From: Pseudomonas jinjuensis
GTDB taxonomy: Bacteria; Pseudomonadota; Gammaproteobacteria; Pseudomonadales; Pseudomonadaceae
Assembly: GCF_900103845.1 (NCBI RefSeq)
Contig: NZ_FNIJ01000015.1
Span: 62,001 to 126,000, forward strand
Direction of reading: 5' to 3'
Length of the DNA stretch: 64,000 nt
In this document: positions 36,313 to 45,302 of the stretch, one piece after another
How positions within the stretch are numbered: the stretch's first letter is position 1
Layout: the number at the start of each line of letters is the position of its first letter
The notes under the pieces: model-generated
What the model was told of the DNA's origin: nothing
The model's input: the letters and a program-made list of their open reading frames with translations, nothing else
Databases searched by the model: none
Translations under genes and position numbers: made by a program

Positions 36313-36942
36313 ATGAGCATCACAAGGACCGCTTTACCCCTGTTGCTGGTAAGCAGTTTGCTCACCGGATGCGCAGGGCTGCAGAAGTCCGACTGGCCGA
36401 CCTGCGCGCTGGTCGGAGGTCTCGGAGGCGCCGGTCTCGGCTCCATCGAGAACAGCACCTGGGCAGGCTGGGGTGCTCTGATCGGCGGTGTGCTGGGTGC
36501 TTCCTATTGCTGGGTACATGGAGCAGAAGAACAGGTGGCGGCCGTCGAACCGGCGCCTGCGCCCGAGCCGGCTCCTGCGCCGCTGCCGAAGGAAGAGACC
36601 ATCGTCGTGCGCGACCTGCATTTCGCCTTCGACTCGTCGAAGATCGATGCGCGCGACAAGGATCAGCTGGACACCATCGCCAGCCGTCTGCGGGGCGAAG
36701 CCGCCAGCACCGAGCTGAACATCGCCGGCCATACCGACAGCGTGGGTACCGACGCCTACAACCAGACCCTGTCGGAGAAACGCGCCAACGCTGTGGCCAA
36801 TTACCTGGTCGATGCGGGCGTTCCCGCCAGCAGCATCAAGTCGGTCAGCGGCTACGGCGAAAGCCAGCCTGTCGCCGACAACAAGACCTCGGATGGCCGC
36901 GCGCAGAACCGCCGCGTGGAAATCCAGATCAAGCGTGAGTGA
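36313..36942 (+). CDS. OmpA-family lipoprotein
   Basis: 209 aa. Lipoprotein signal (LLLVSSLLTGC), a glycine-zipper-like segment (VGGLGGAGLGSIENSTWAGW, then GALIGGVLGA), a Pro/Ala linker (PAPAPEPAPAPLP) and a C-terminal OmpA peptidoglycan-binding domain. That domain holds LHFAFDSSKIDARDKDQLD, NIAGHTDSVGTDAYNQTLSEKRA and RAQNRRVEIQI. It tethers outer membrane to peptidoglycan. RBS GAGGAG at 36296-36301. A strong terminator follows. Confidence 0.92.
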   Translation: MSITRTALPLLLVSSLLTGCAGLQKSDWPTCALVGGLGGAGLGSIENSTWAGWGALIGGVLGASYCWVHGAEEQVAAVEPAPAPEPAPAPLPKEETIVVRDLHFAFDSSKIDARDKDQLDTIASRLRGEAASTELNIAGHTDSVGTDAYNQTLSEKRANAVANYLVDAGVPASSIKSVSGYGESQPVADNKTSDGRAQNRRVEIQIKRE

Positions 36943-36966
36943 TGCGCTGCACGTAGTACATCCGGT

Positions 36967-36993
36967 GGGGGCCTTCGGGCCCCCGCTGTTTTT
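36967..36993 (+). terminator. Terminator after the OmpA-family gene
   Basis: GGGGGCC-TTCG-GGCCCCC (36967-36984) with GCTGTTTTT following. The UUCG tetraloop is especially stable. Confidence 0.88.
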
Positions 36994-37064
36994 CCGCGCC
37001 GGTTCACTGGCGCAGCCGTTGCGCTCCGGGGTATGTTGCTGGCGAAATGACTTCGGGGGCGTTC

Positions 37065-37343
37065 ATGAATGCACTGGTAGGGCTGGGCAAGCTGGTTGCC
37101 CTGTTTTTCTGGCTGGCGGTGCTGGCCAATCTGGTTTCTCCTTTCGCACATCCTTTTTCCATGCTGCTCAAGGTCGCCGGCGCCGTGATCCTGCTGATCC
37201 ACGTGATCGAACTGGCGGCTTTCGGCAGTCGTCTGCGTGGGCGCCGGCACGTCTGGCTGGATGGCCTGCAGGTGCTGCTGTTCGGCGTGTTCCATCTGCT
37301 CAGCGTGGCGAAGACCGGTACACGGGGAGGTTCGCATGCGTAG
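37065..37343 (+). CDS. DUF1145-type small membrane protein
   Basis: 92 aa with three hydrophobic helices (KLVALFFWLAVLANLVSPFA, LLKVAGAVILLIHVIELAAF, LDGLQVLLFGVFHLLSVAK). The L-x-N-x-x-x-P-F and H-x-x-E pattern suits the DUF1145/YgaP-like family of inner-membrane proteins, function unknown. ATG at 37065 is preceded by GGGGG at 37055-37059. It overlaps the next gene by 8 nt, so the two are coupled. Confidence 0.75.
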   Translation: MNALVGLGKLVALFFWLAVLANLVSPFAHPFSMLLKVAGAVILLIHVIELAAFGSRLRGRRHVWLDGLQVLLFGVFHLLSVAKTGTRGGSHA

Positions 37344-38100
37344 GGTTCTGGGCGTATTGCTGCTGGCCGCGCCGCTGGGCTGCCTGGCGGCGGACAGCGT
37401 GAACGTGGAACCGAACACCGTCCTGCGCCTGCCGGCGAAGGGCGATTCGCTGACCCTGGAACGGGTCAGCGTGGCCGAGCAGGGCGCCCTGCTGATTCCC
37501 GCGCGGGTCCGCGAGCTGCGCATCGGCCACCTGGAACTGGCGAAGAACGCGCGGCTCGGCGTGTTCCCCGGCCAGCAGGCGCTGCACATCGACGTGCGCG
37601 AAGGCCGGCTCGCCGACGGCAGCGTGATCGCCGCGCAGGGCGCTTCGGGAAGCTTCCAGAAGCCGGCCAGCGCCGGGCGCGACCTGGTGCTGCGGCTGCA
37701 GAACGTCGCGGTGGGCGATCTGCTGGTGGACGTTCGCGGCGGCGTCGGTGCGCCGGGCCTGGACGGCCTGGATGGTGCCAATGCGCGCGCCGCCGGCTGC
37801 CTGTGGGGCGGCTCGCGGCCCGCCGGCAACGGCGAGAATGGCGCCGATGGCCAGCCGGGAGCGCCCGGCGGCAAGGTGCGTTTCGAGGTGCCGCAGGACT
37901 TCCCGATGGAAGTGGTCAGGGTCCGCCTGGAAGGTGGCGTCGGCGGGGCGGCGGGCAAGCCCGGCAAGGCGGGCGCGAAGAGCGGCCCGCGCAACTGCAT
38001 GGTCTACAGCACCACCGGCGGCGCCGCTGGCAAGCCGGGCCAGCCCGGCGTGGAAGGCCCACGGGGCAGCGACGGCCGGCTCGACGTGGTGCGCTTCTGA
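37336..38100 (+). CDS. Exported collagen-like protein
   Basis: 254 aa. Signal peptide MRRVLGVLLLAAPLGCLAAD (Cys is possible as lipid site, cleavage after LAA more likely). A beta-rich domain (residues about 22-135) is followed by collagen-type Gly-x-y tracts: GAPGLDGLDGANAR, GNGENGADGQPGAPGG, GAAGKPGKAGAKSG and GAAGKPGQPGVEGPRGSDG. A short strand (KVRFEVPQDFPMEVVRVRLE) splits them. Two Cys (in AAGCLWGG and RNCMVY) could crosslink. Envelope or surface role is an inference. Starts inside the DUF1145 gene; its stop abuts the converging copD-type stop with no gap. Confidence 0.85.
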   Translation: MRRVLGVLLLAAPLGCLAADSVNVEPNTVLRLPAKGDSLTLERVSVAEQGALLIPARVRELRIGHLELAKNARLGVFPGQQALHIDVREGRLADGSVIAAQGASGSFQKPASAGRDLVLRLQNVAVGDLLVDVRGGVGAPGLDGLDGANARAAGCLWGGSRPAGNGENGADGQPGAPGGKVRFEVPQDFPMEVVRVRLEGGVGGAAGKPGKAGAKSGPRNCMVYSTTGGAAGKPGQPGVEGPRGSDGRLDVVRF

Positions 38101-38565
38101 TTACCAGTGCAGGCGTGCGGCGGCGATAGCCACCAGCACCAGGCCGATCAGCAGGTTGCCGCCGATGGTCTTGCGGATGCGCCCCAGCACCGCGCCGCCG
38201 GCCGGCCAGTCCTGGGCTTCCAGCGCGCGGCGCAGCTCCGGCAGCTGCAGCGCCTGCACGCGCAGGAACAGCGCCAGCATCGCCACGTAGAGTCCCATCA
38301 TGACCTGCACGTGACGGGGCGCTCCGGCGAAGCCGTTGAAGCTCAGCTGCAGCATGCCGACGCCGGTGACCGGCAGCAGGATCACCGCACCCCAGACCCA
38401 GACGAAGAAGCGGCGGAACACGTCCAGCCACAGCTTCAGCCGCGCCGGCGGCTCCAGCGTGGCGACCGCCGCGGGGCGCAGGATCATCCACGCGAAGAAC
38501 ATGCCGCCGACCCAGACCAGGGCGGCCAGCACGTGCAGGGCGTAAACGAAGGCGAAGGGTGTCAT
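38101..38565 (-). CDS. CopD-domain membrane protein
   Basis: 154 aa, four transmembrane helices. FVYALHVLAALVWVGGMFFAWMILRP carries the conserved His and W-x-G-G-x-x-F of CopD/YnaJ-type proteins. The later GNLLIGLVLVAIAAARLHW ends the protein. CopD domains are linked to copper uptake, but this short form may be a heme- or metal-related membrane protein of other function. GGAG lies 8 nt before the ATG at 38565. Not near any copper gene. Confidence 0.82.
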   Translation of the reverse strand: MTPFAFVYALHVLAALVWVGGMFFAWMILRPAAVATLEPPARLKLWLDVFRRFFVWVWGAVILLPVTGVGMLQLSFNGFAGAPRHVQVMMGLYVAMLALFLRVQALQLPELRRALEAQDWPAGGAVLGRIRKTIGGNLLIGLVLVAIAAARLHW

Positions 38566-38625
38566 TGAGCGTTCTCCAGTGGCGGTCGGGACGAAGCGCG
38601 CTATCATAGCCGGCCAATCAAACTA

Positions 38626-38641
38626 CTGAAAATTTATCCAG
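38626..38641. promoter_or_regulatory. Possible degenerate LexA box upstream of dinG
   Basis: CTGAAAATTTATCCAG fits CTG-N10-CAG with an A/T-rich core, 44 nt before the dinG start. It lacks the inner T and A of the consensus CTGT...ACAG. E. coli dinG is in the SOS regulon, which is why I looked. Confidence 0.35.
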
Positions 38642-38685
38642 CTTCCGGATGTGTCCACAGGGCCGTTCCGGCGCCCGGGAACCCC

Positions 38686-40830
38686 ATGCTCAGCAACGAA
38701 CTCAAGGCCCAGATCCAGGGCGCCTACTCGCGCTTCCTCGAAGCCAAGGAACTCAAGCCGCGCTACGGCCAGCGCCTGATGATCGCCGAAGTGGCGAAAG
38801 TCCTCGGCGTGATCCAGAGCGACGAGGAAGGCCATCGCGAAGGCGAACCCGCGGTGGTCGCGGTGGAGGCCGGCACCGGCACCGGCAAGACCGTGGCCTA
38901 CAGCCTGGCCGCCATCGCCTGCGCCAAGTCCGCCGGCAAGCGCCTGGTGATCGCCACCGCCACCGTCGCCCTGCAGGAGCAGATCGTCCACAAGGACCTG
39001 CCCGACCTGCTGCGCAACAGCGGCCTGAGCTTCAGCTTCGCCCTGGCCAAGGGCCGCGGGCGCTACCTGTGCCTGTCCAAGCTCGACCATCTGCTGCAGG
39101 AAGGCCAGGCGCAGAACGCCACCGCCCAGCTGTTCGAGGAAGACGGTTTCCGCATCGACGTCGACGAGGCGTCCGGCAAGCTGTTCAACCAGATGATCGA
39201 ACGCCTGGCCGGCAACCGCTGGGACGGCGACCGCGACAGCTGGCCGGAAGCCATCGACGACGCGCACTGGGCGCAGCTGACCACCGACCACAGCCAGTGC
39301 ACCAACCGGCATTGCCCGAACTTCGGCCAGTGCGCCTTCTATAAGGCACGCGAGGGCATGACCAAGGTCGACGTGATCGTCACCAACCACGACCTGGTGC
39401 TGGCCGACCTGGCCCTCGGCGGCGGCGCCATCCTGCCGGACCCGCGCGAGACCATCTACGTGTTCGACGAAGGCCACCACCTGCCGGACAAGGCCATCGG
39501 CCACTTCGCCCACTTCACCCGCCTGCGCGCCACCGCCGACTGGCTGGAGCAGGTGGCGAAGAACCTCACCAAGCTGCTGGCGCAGAACCCGCTGCCCGGC
39601 GACCTCGGCCGGCTGATCGAGCAGGTGCCGGAACTGGCGCGGGAGGTGCGCACCCAGCAGCAGTTCATGTTCACCGCCTGCGAGGAGATCGGCGATTTTC
39701 GCGCCGGCGAGGACATGGAAGGCCGCGAGCGGCCGCGCCACCGCTTCCCCGGCGGGGTGGTGCCCGAGCACATCCGCGAGATGGGCATCGAGCTGAAGAA
39801 GGGCTTTTCCCGGCTCACCGACCTGTTCACCCGCCTCACCGAGATCCTCAAGGAAGCCATGGATGGCGAAGGCGCCGCCGGCGTCACCAGCTACCAGGCG
39901 GAAGAGTGGTACCCGCTGTTCGGCAGCCTGCTGTCCCGCGCCCAGGGCAACTGGGAGCTGTGGACCGCCTTCACCTGCGAGGACCCGCAGGACAGCCCGC
40001 CGATGGCGCGCTGGCTGACCCTGGCGGAAAGCGGCAGCTTCTACGACATCGAGGCCAACGCCAGCCCGATCCTCGCGGCGGAGACCCTGCGCCGCAACCT
40101 GTGGAACGTCGCCTACGGCGTGCTGGTGACCTCGGCGACCCTGACCGCCCTCGGCACCTTCGACCGCTACCGCATGCGCGCCGGTCTGCCCAGGAGCTCG
40201 GTGACCGCCGTGGTGCCGAGCCCGTTCCACCACGCCGAGGCCGGCCTGCTGCAGGTGCCCGACCTCAAGGCCGACCCGCGCGACGCCGCCGCCCACACCG
40301 CGGCGATCATCCGCGAGCTGCCGGGACTGGTGGAAGGCGCGCGCGGCACGCTGGTGCTGTTCGCCTCGCGCAAGCAGATGCAGGACGTGTTCGACGGCCT
40401 GGAGCGCGACTGGCGCAGGCGCGTGCTGATCCAGGGCAACCTGTCCAAGCAGGAGACCCTGAACCGGCACAAGTCGCGGGTCGACGACGGCGATCCGAGC
40501 GTGCTGTTCGGCCTGGCCAGCTTCGCCGAGGGCGTCGACCTGCCGGGCGCCTACTGCGAGCACGTGGTGATCGCCAAGATTCCCTTCGCGGTGCCGGACG
40601 ACCCGGTGGAAGCCGCGCTGGCCGAGTGGATCGAGGCGCGCGGCGGCAACCCGTTCATGGAGATCGCCGTGCCGGATGCGTCGCTGCGCCTGGTGCAGGC
40701 CTGCGGGCGGCTGCTGCGCACCGAGGAGGATCGCGGCACCATCACGCTGCTCGACCGCCGCGTGGTGACCCAGCGCTACGGCAAGGCGATCCTCAACGCG
40801 CTGCCGCCGTTCCGCCGCCAGATCGCCTGA
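38686..40830 (+). CDS. dinG: ATP-dependent DNA helicase DinG
   Basis: 714-aa XPD-like SF2 helicase, 5'-3', resolving R-loops, D-loops and G-quadruplexes during replication conflicts. Walker A EAGTGTGKT (61-69). [4Fe-4S] cluster Cys129, Cys205, Cys210, Cys216 (CxxxxC in QCTNRHCPNFGQC). Walker B VFDEGHHLPD (259-268). SATL in motif IV region and VQACGRLLRTEEDRG as motif VI. All cluster cysteines are intact. Stand-alone gene; leader may hold an SOS site. Confidence 0.95.
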   Translation: MLSNELKAQIQGAYSRFLEAKELKPRYGQRLMIAEVAKVLGVIQSDEEGHREGEPAVVAVEAGTGTGKTVAYSLAAIACAKSAGKRLVIATATVALQEQIVHKDLPDLLRNSGLSFSFALAKGRGRYLCLSKLDHLLQEGQAQNATAQLFEEDGFRIDVDEASGKLFNQMIERLAGNRWDGDRDSWPEAIDDAHWAQLTTDHSQCTNRHCPNFGQCAFYKAREGMTKVDVIVTNHDLVLADLALGGGAILPDPRETIYVFDEGHHLPDKAIGHFAHFTRLRATADWLEQVAKNLTKLLAQNPLPGDLGRLIEQVPELAREVRTQQQFMFTACEEIGDFRAGEDMEGRERPRHRFPGGVVPEHIREMGIELKKGFSRLTDLFTRLTEILKEAMDGEGAAGVTSYQAEEWYPLFGSLLSRAQGNWELWTAFTCEDPQDSPPMARWLTLAESGSFYDIEANASPILAAETLRRNLWNVAYGVLVTSATLTALGTFDRYRMRAGLPRSSVTAVVPSPFHHAEAGLLQVPDLKADPRDAAAHTAAIIRELPGLVEGARGTLVLFASRKQMQDVFDGLERDWRRRVLIQGNLSKQETLNRHKSRVDDGDPSVLFGLASFAEGVDLPGAYCEHVVIAKIPFAVPDDPVEAALAEWIEARGGNPFMEIAVPDASLRLVQACGRLLRTEEDRGTITLLDRRVVTQRYGKAILNALPPFRRQIA

Positions 40831-40909
40831 ACGCTGCGCCGGCGCCGCGCTCGAAAGCAATCAATCAACGCCGGCCATGCGTGCCGGCGAGACGCAAGGA
40901 CAAGGTCGC

Positions 40910-43210
40910 ATGAGTTCTCCCCGCTGGCATCTGCCGCTGCTGCTCAGCCTCGCGCTGGCCAGCGCCCCGAGCTGGGCCGCAGGCGGCAACGAAACGCTGT
41001 TCAACTTCGTCAAGCCCATGGCCGTGGTCACGGTCGGCACCCAGGATGCCGACCTGCCCAGCACCACCGCCGAGGCGACGCCGGAAGGCGAGATCCTGCG
41101 CCGCGTGAACTTCCGCCCGGCGAGCCAGCCGACCCTGCGCCTGGCACCGGCCAGCGGCAGCTGGGACTGGTCCCAGGCGGACAGCATGAGCCTGCGCATC
41201 CAGAACGCCATGGACTGGGCGCTGACCCTGGAAATCGACATCGATGGCATCGACGGCAAGCCCGGCCTGCACGCCAGCGTGGCGCTGCCCGCCGGCCCGG
41301 CGCAGACCCTGCTGGTGCCGCTGAAGGCGACGTCGCCGGAGATGTTCGGCATGCGCACCGGCGTGCCGATGCCGTTCAATCTCGACGGCCAGCGCCTGCT
41401 GATCGCCACCCGCGTCGAAGGCGAACTGGACCGCAGCAAGGTCGGCGCAGTGCGCATCTACCTGCGCGAACCGAAGGCGGCGCAGGACATCCTCGTCGCC
41501 CGCTTCGGCACCCGCTCCGGCGGCAAGGAGCTGCGCCGCGCCTACACCGGCATCATCGACGGCTTCGGCCAGGCCAGCCGCGGCGACTGGCCGGAAAAGG
41601 TGAAGAGCCCCGAGCAGTTGGCCGCCGCCTGGAAGGCCGAAGGCGAGCAGTTGCAGAAATGGCAGCGCGATCCCGCCCGCTACGACCGCTTCGGCGGGTT
41701 GCTCGGCAGCCTGCGGTTCGAGGCCAGCGGCTTCTTCCGCAGCGAGAAGCGCAACGGCCGCTGGTGGCTGGTGACGCCGGACGGGCATCCGTTCTGGTCC
41801 CTCGGGGTGAACACGGTGAACGCCGAGAGCAGCCAGACCTACGTGGAAGGCCGCGAATACATGTTCGCCAGCCTGCCGAGGGACGGCGAGCCGCTGGCGG
41901 TGTTCTACGGCCAGAGCGACGACCGCTCCGGCGTCGGCGCGCAGCAGGGGCGCAACTTCGGCAGCGGTCGCTGGTTCGACTTCTATGCCGCCAACCGCTT
42001 CCGCGCCAACGGCGGGCTGAGCGGCGACGCGGCGGCCGAAGCCTGGCGCGAGCGCACCCTGCAGCGCCTGAACGGCTGGGGCTTCAACAGCCTCGGCAAC
42101 TGGAGCGCCCCGGCCTTCGCCACGTCGCAGCGCATGCCGTACAGCGTGCCGCTGTCGATCAGCGGCGACTACGCCACGGTGAGCACCGGCTACGACTGGT
42201 GGGGCGCCATGCCCGATCCGTTCGACCCGCGCTTCGCCATGGCCGCCGAGCGCGCCATCGCCATCGCCGCCCGCGACCACCGCGAAGACCCCTGGCTGCT
42301 CGGCTACTACGCCGACAACGAGCTGGCCTGGGCCGGCCGCGAAGGCCCGCAGGCGCGTTTCGCCCTGGCCTTCGGCGCGCTCAAGCTGTCCACCGACAGC
42401 CCGGCCAAGCGCGCCTTCATCAAGCAGCTGAAGGACAAGTACAAGGAGCACGAGGCACTGGCCGCGGCCTGGGGCGTGCAACTCGGCGCCTGGGAAGATC
42501 TCGACGCACCCGGCTACGAGGCGCCGCTGCCGGACGAGGCGCATCCGGCCATCGCCGAGGACTACAGCGCCTTCCTGCGGCTGTACGCGGACCAGTACTT
42601 CAAGACCCTGCACGACTCGCTGAACTGGCACGCACCGAACCACCTGCTGCTCGGCCCGCGCTTCGCCGTCAGCACGCCGGAGGCGCTGGCTTCCTGCGCG
42701 CAGTACTGCGATGTGCTGAGCTTCAATCTCTACGTGCCCAGCCCGCAGCTGGGCTACGACGCGGAATACGTGCGCAGCCTGGACAAGCCGGTGCTGATCA
42801 GCGAATTCCACTTCGGCTCCCGCGACCGCGGCCCGTTCTGGGGCGGCGTGGCGGAGGTGTACAACGAACAGCAGCGTGGCGAGAGCTACCGGAAATTCCT
42901 CGCCGAGGCGCTGAAGGACCCGCAGATCATCGGCGCGCACTGGTTCCAGTACCTCGACCAGCCGGCCAGCGGACGCCTGCTCGACGGCGAGAACGGCCAC
43001 ATCGGCCTGGTGGGCATCACCGACCTGCCGTTCGGGCGCTTCGTCGACGCGGTGCGCAAGGCCAACCAGCAGTTGGAGAAGGGGTTGCTGAAGGAAGCCG
43101 AGGCCGCCGCCAGTGCCGAACCGCAACCGCCGGCGCCGGCCGCGGAGCCGCCCGCCGAGACCGATCCGGCAGCCAGCGGCGAGCAGCCGGCCGCCGCACA
43201 GCAAGAGTGA
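40910..43210 (+). CDS. Secreted GH-A clan glycoside hydrolase, agarase/beta-galactosidase-like
   Basis: 766 aa. Signal peptide (LPLLLSLALASAPSWA). Residues about 28-215 form a carbohydrate-binding-like beta domain (SMSLRIQNAMDWALTLEIDID). From about 270 a (beta/alpha)8 catalytic domain runs to about 715: GFFRSEKRNGRWWLVTPDGHPFW is the entry. Acid/base Glu is predicted as E471 in YYADNELAWAG and the nucleophile as E632 in PVLISEFHFGS. This layout resembles GH50 agarases and GH42 enzymes. The tail is Ala/Pro/Glu-rich low complexity. Substrate unknown; neither agar nor a sugar pathway is suggested by the neighbours. Confidence 0.75.
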   Translation: MSSPRWHLPLLLSLALASAPSWAAGGNETLFNFVKPMAVVTVGTQDADLPSTTAEATPEGEILRRVNFRPASQPTLRLAPASGSWDWSQADSMSLRIQNAMDWALTLEIDIDGIDGKPGLHASVALPAGPAQTLLVPLKATSPEMFGMRTGVPMPFNLDGQRLLIATRVEGELDRSKVGAVRIYLREPKAAQDILVARFGTRSGGKELRRAYTGIIDGFGQASRGDWPEKVKSPEQLAAAWKAEGEQLQKWQRDPARYDRFGGLLGSLRFEASGFFRSEKRNGRWWLVTPDGHPFWSLGVNTVNAESSQTYVEGREYMFASLPRDGEPLAVFYGQSDDRSGVGAQQGRNFGSGRWFDFYAANRFRANGGLSGDAAAEAWRERTLQRLNGWGFNSLGNWSAPAFATSQRMPYSVPLSISGDYATVSTGYDWWGAMPDPFDPRFAMAAERAIAIAARDHREDPWLLGYYADNELAWAGREGPQARFALAFGALKLSTDSPAKRAFIKQLKDKYKEHEALAAAWGVQLGAWEDLDAPGYEAPLPDEAHPAIAEDYSAFLRLYADQYFKTLHDSLNWHAPNHLLLGPRFAVSTPEALASCAQYCDVLSFNLYVPSPQLGYDAEYVRSLDKPVLISEFHFGSRDRGPFWGGVAEVYNEQQRGESYRKFLAEALKDPQIIGAHWFQYLDQPASGRLLDGENGHIGLVGITDLPFGRFVDAVRKANQQLEKGLLKEAEAAASAEPQPPAPAAEPPAETDPAASGEQPAAAQQE

Positions 43211-43225
43211 TCCGAGGAATCCCGC

Positions 43226-44371
43226 ATGACCCTGCAAGGCCACTGTGACAGCCGTTTCGCCCCGCTCGCCGATGCCTTCGCCGCGCTGTTCGACGATCCG
43301 CAGGAACGCGGCGCGGCGCTGTGCGTCCAGGTCGGCGGCGAAGTCGTGGCCGACCTCTGGGCCGGCCGGGCGGGCCGGGAGGCGGACCAGCCGTGGCAGG
43401 CCGACAGCATTCTCAACCTGTTCTCCTGCACCAAGACCTACGCCGCCGTCGCCCTGCTGCAACTGGTCGGCGAGGGCAAGGTCGAGCTGGACGCGCCGGT
43501 CGCCCGCTACTGGCCGGAATTCGCCGCCGCCGGCAAGCAGGACATCAGCGTGCGCCAGTTGCTCGCCCATCGCGCCGGCCTGCCGGCGGTGCGCGAAACC
43601 CTGGCGCCGGAAGCGCTCTACGACTGGCAGCGGATGACCGCGGTGCTGGCCGCCGAAGCGCCCTGGTGGACGCCGGGCGTGGAGCATGGCTATGCGCCCA
43701 TCACCTACGGCTGGCTGGTCGGCGAGCTGATCCGCCGGATCGACGGCCGCGCGCCGGGCGAGGCGATAGTCGCGCGGGTGGCCGCGCCGCTGGGGCTGGA
43801 TTTCCATATCGGCCTCGCCGACAGCGAGTTCCACCGCGTCGCCCACGTCGCGCGGGGCAAGGGCAACCTCGGCGACGCCGCGGCGCAGCGCCTGCTCAGG
43901 GCCACCATGGGTGATCCCGCCGGCCTGCAGGCGCGGGCGTTCGGCAATCCGCCGTCGATCCTCACCAGCACCAACAAGCCGGAGTGGCGGCGCCTGCAGC
44001 AGCCGGCGGCGAGCGGCCACGGCAACGCCCGCTCGCTGGCCGGCTTCTATGCCGGGCTGCTGCAGGGGCGGCTGCTGGATGACGCGCTGCTGGCCGAACT
44101 GACCCGCGAGCACAGCGTCGGCGACGACCGCACCCTGCTGACCCGCACCCGTTTCGGCCTCGGCTGCATGCTCGACCAGCCGGAAATCGCCAACGCCACC
44201 TATGGCCTCGGTGCGCGCGCCTTCGGTCATCCGGGGGCGGGCGGTTCCATCGGCTTCGCCGATCCGGAGCGCGAACTGGCCTTCGGCTTCGTCACCAACA
44301 CCCTCGGTCCCTACGTGCTGATGGACCCGCGCGCGCAGAAGCTGGCGCGGGTCGCCGGGAGTTGCCTGTAG
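43226..44371 (+). CDS. Serine hydrolase, beta-lactamase/family VIII esterase type
   Basis: 381 aa, no signal peptide. Class C beta-lactamase-like fold. The nucleophile motif S-x-x-K is in NLFSCTKTYAAVAL (Ser-Cys-Thr-Lys), the Tyr motif in HGYAPITYGWLVGE, and the HPGAGGSIGFADPE loop replaces KTG (H-x-G), as in EstB-type carboxylesterases. Cytosolic esterase with unknown substrate. It lies 15 nt after the glycoside hydrolase gene and has GAGG upstream, so likely in the same transcript. Confidence 0.88.
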   Translation: MTLQGHCDSRFAPLADAFAALFDDPQERGAALCVQVGGEVVADLWAGRAGREADQPWQADSILNLFSCTKTYAAVALLQLVGEGKVELDAPVARYWPEFAAAGKQDISVRQLLAHRAGLPAVRETLAPEALYDWQRMTAVLAAEAPWWTPGVEHGYAPITYGWLVGELIRRIDGRAPGEAIVARVAAPLGLDFHIGLADSEFHRVAHVARGKGNLGDAAAQRLLRATMGDPAGLQARAFGNPPSILTSTNKPEWRRLQQPAASGHGNARSLAGFYAGLLQGRLLDDALLAELTREHSVGDDRTLLTRTRFGLGCMLDQPEIANATYGLGARAFGHPGAGGSIGFADPERELAFGFVTNTLGPYVLMDPRAQKLARVAGSCL

Positions 44372-44587
44372 TCCTTCGTCGGCTCGCCTGAGCGGCGGGG
44401 AACCGCAACGCCGATTGGCCTCTCGAATCCATTCAACCGAACGCCGGCATGCCGCTCGTCCGCCGCTTCGTTGCGGGCGCGCAGCATGGGGAAACCCGAG
44501 TACGCTTGTCAGATACCGCAACCGCTTTGCGCGGCTGGCGTTCGGCTCCGACCGTTTTTCGATCCACCCGCTCCATGGAGTCCACGC

Positions 44588-45232
44588 ATGAACCTCCTCA
44601 AGACTTCGGCCCTGCTGCTGTGCATCGGCCTGGCCGGCTGCAGCCAGTGGCAGAACACCGCCCCAGACCAGGCAGGCCAGTCCTCCGCTTCGAAGAAACC
44701 GCACTGGTGGTCGCTCGGCTCGAAGGGCGGCGCGACCGCGGGCGAGTCGGCGGCGGATTCCCAGGCCGGCATGGCCTGGCTGGACCAGAACGAGAAACCG
44801 TTGCGTTCGGCGGCCGCCGACAGCGGTTTCGAGGTCGAGCGCCGCGACAATGCGCTGGTGCTGATCGTGCCGGTGGATACCTCGTTCCATCCCAAGCGCC
44901 CGGAGATGCTGCTGTCCAGTTCCCTCGCGCCGCTGGGACGGGTGGCCAAGCTGGTGGCGGCCGATCCGCAGGGTGGCGTGATGGTGGTCGGGCATACCGA
45001 CAGCAGCGGCAGCGAGGTCGCCAACGACCGGCTCAGCGTGGAGCGCGCGCAGGCGGTGGCCTCGCTGTTCCGCCTCAGCGGCCTGGACAAGGAGCGCGTG
45101 CGCATGAGGGGCGTCGGTTCCGACCTGCCGCGGGCGGACAATTCCACCAGCCAGGGCCGCGCGCTGAACCGCCGGGTGGAGGTCCTCTGGGCCCTGCGCG
45201 GCGTGCTGCCGACCCTGGCGCGCAACGAGTGA
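44588..45232 (+). CDS. OmpA-family lipoprotein
   Basis: 214 aa. Lipoprotein signal [13 protein letters not shown], a Ser/Ala-rich linker, then an OmpA-like domain: [54 protein letters not shown]. The peptidoglycan Asp/Arg pair of the domain is present (HTD, NRRVE). ATG at 44588; a longer frame upstream lacks a lipobox start. The 216-nt gap before it holds its promoter, not placed. Followed 70 nt later by pdxH. Confidence 0.9.
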   Translation: MNLLKTSALLLCIGLAGCSQWQNTAPDQAGQSSASKKPHWWSLGSKGGATAGESAADSQAGMAWLDQNEKPLRSAAADSGFEVERRDNALVLIVPVDTSFHPKRPEMLLSSSLAPLGRVAKLVAADPQGGVMVVGHTDSSGSEVANDRLSVERAQAVASLFRLSGLDKERVRMRGVGSDLPRADNSTSQGRALNRRVEVLWALRGVLPTLARNE

Positions 45233-45302
45233 CTTGCTCTGCCTCAAGCAGACTGCCACGACACTGGTTAAGCTTAGGGACCTATTCCAGAGGAGGTTTT
45301 CA

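Noticed and set aside
41080-41460. Riboswitch or structured leader for the glycoside hydrolase
   Set aside because: Only 79 nt lie before its start and no known fold is evident.
40865-45259. 1464-aa open frame on minus opposite the glycoside hydrolase, esterase and OmpA genes
   Set aside because: Shadow of three genes with clear motifs and signals; composition Ala/Arg/Gln/His, no domain.
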